Assembly: GCF_037975245.1 (NCBI RefSeq)
Contig: NC_092583.1
Location: 8,455,764 to 8,519,763 of the forward strand
Direction of reading: 5' to 3'
Source: Apostichopus japonicus
Taxonomy: Eukaryota > Echinodermata > Holothuroidea > Aspidochirotida > Stichopodidae
DNA length: 64,000 nucleotides
Shown: positions 62,829 to 64,000 of the stretch, piece by piece
How positions within the stretch are numbered: position 1 is the first letter of the stretch
How the letters are laid out: every line of letters starts with the position of its first letter
Made by a program: the position numbers and the translations under genes
Notes under the pieces: generated by a model
Told to the model about the DNA's origin: nothing
The model's input: the letters and a program-made list of their open reading frames with translations, nothing else
Databases searched by the model: none

Positions 62829-63220
62829 CAGTGGCGGAGCTAGGGTTATTGGTCAGGGGGGGTGAAAATGGTCTGTAGGGGCGCTAATTTTGACACTATC
62901 TAAGCGGAGGGCCACCACAGGTTGGCGCGGAGCATACAGAAATTTTTTGAGCAAAGATACTCCCTAGATCGCCGGAAATTACCCTTTCCGGGCCTTGCTA
63001 ATTTGCAGATAAACGAAGAATAATAAGGTGTCATCGCCATCTTGTCAGAAAATTACACCAACCGAATGTAACAAATGTCAATAGGTAGATGAGAGCGCAA
63101 TAAAAAAGTCAATAATCGCGAATAAGTCAAAAGTGGTATAACGCTGAGAAGGGCGCCAGCAGTCCATCAGGGGGGGGCATCCGCCCCCCCCCCCCTGATT
63201 GTATGGACGCTCTGCCACTG
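62829..63220. mobile_element. nonautonomous hAT-like element, 392 bp, with 8 bp target duplication
   Basis: Begins CAGTGGCGGAGC and ends GCTCTGCCACTG (inverted ends match at 11 of 12). It is flanked by CATTGCGA at 62821-62828 and CATAGCGA at 63221-63228, a 7 of 8 target duplication. Poly(G) follows the left end; poly(G) then poly(C) precede the right end. It lies upstream of the first CCDC14 coding exon. It has no coding capacity. Confidence 0.82.
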
Positions 63221-63558
63221 CATAGCGAGGCATGGTAACATATCATTTTTATATTTTGAGTCTTTTGAGACTATTTGGATTATGTTAATATAACATCGAT
63301 TAAGCGAGATTGTATGGTAAACTTGATGGCAAACGTGAAGTTAGAGCAGTTTGACTATTGACCTTTACAACAATGCAAATTTTGAGTATAGGCTTATTCT
63401 TTCTATTTCTGGCAAAATCAGGTCAAACCATTGATGAAAACACATTGACATCCTGATACAACTAATCTACTGAGCAAAATCAGTAAGATCGTAATCAACG
63501 CTAACTTTTATAGCTATCTTTTAAAATAACATTAATGCCTTTACTATCGCGAATTTAA

Positions 63559-63616
63559 GGTAGGCCTAGCTTAAGTTATACCATCATGGTAGGCCTAGCT
63601 TAACTTATACCATCAT
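63559..63616. repeat. 29 bp direct duplication containing TAGGCCTA-like word
   Basis: Two copies of GGTAGGCCTAGCTTAA followed by GTTATACCATCAT-like sequence, head to tail with one or two differences. Confidence 0.92.
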
Positions 63617-63639
63617 AACCCTGCTTGAAAAAATGGTAA

Positions 63640-63830
63640 TCGCCGAACTGGTACCTGTCTTACTTTGATAGGCTAGATCATCAGAATTATATAGGCTCAG
63701 CCGATTGGCCAGAGTTGGTTCTTCTTCGCAGAACTTTCTGATTTTACGTCTCTGCATATCCAAGAACATACAAACCATACGAAATGACAGAAGGAAACTT
63801 TGAAAAAAATACATATTCACACAAAGGTCG
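63640..63830 (-). other. possible upstream exon of CCDC14 (noncoding or uORF)
   Basis: Minus-strand open frame with a protein-like stretch (MQRRKIRKFCEEEP, then LSLYNSDDLAYQ) next to two donor candidates, CAAA|GTAAGA and ACAG|GTACCA. Both would leave phase 1. Spliced to the first CCDC14 exon, either would reach TGA at once, overlapping the main ATG. So this cannot be in-frame coding sequence for CCDC14 through these sites. It could be a leader exon carrying an upstream ORF, or unrelated. Confidence 0.25.
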
Positions 63831-64000
63831 TGAGGTCAATCCATGTTAGCTACAAGTTATAAAGTGATAAATATACGTCCCTTTCTAACTAACATGTCGT
63901 TCGTGACATTTGTTGACAGGATTTCAAATTTCGCGACAAGAACGTGGTAGAACATGACTGTTACAAAACCTATCCGTTGAATATCGGTAACGTGTTTACA

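Overview
This is a 64 kb piece of an invertebrate animal nuclear genome. It is AT-rich and has short exons in a sea of introns and intergenic DNA, GT-AG introns, tRNA-derived SINE-like repeats, short DNA transposons, and an unusual number of long poly(G)/poly(C) runs. The density of TAGGCCTA-type words and the near-human layout of the one recognisable gene suggest a marine deuterostome, with an echinoderm as the best guess. That placement is inference from genome style, not proof.

The one gene I can recognise and assemble lies on the minus strand at 50844-60390. Eight exons join in perfect reading frame to give a protein of about 998 residues. It matches vertebrate CCDC14, a centriolar-satellite protein, in motif order and length (human about 953 residues). 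Every junction was chosen from splice-site sequence, and the phases agree without adjustment. Its sixth intron carries a decayed, 5'-truncated LINE and an expanded DNA transposon. The region upstream of its first exon (60.7-62.2 kb) holds a recurrent palindromic motif at roughly 180 bp spacing.

From 1 to about 50 kb I find no gene that can be assigned. There are three candidate exons (39.2, 44.9 and 17.65 kb, minus strand) with reasonable splice sites, but no family I recognise. The rest is repeats: a 60 bp minisatellite (8.55-9.1 kb), a TIR-bearing MITE (14.2 kb), a tRNA-like SINE fused to a 67 bp inverted repeat (23.2-23.4 kb), hAT-like nonautonomous elements with 8 bp target duplications (28.8, 46.6 and 62.8 kb), a higher-order minisatellite (31.3 kb), a 105 bp CAATTG satellite (48.0-48.3 kb), and SINE-like elements (48.9-50.2 kb).

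No RNA gene, CRISPR array, operon or prokaryotic signal was seen. Nearly all other open frames in the window look like chance frames or translations of repeats.
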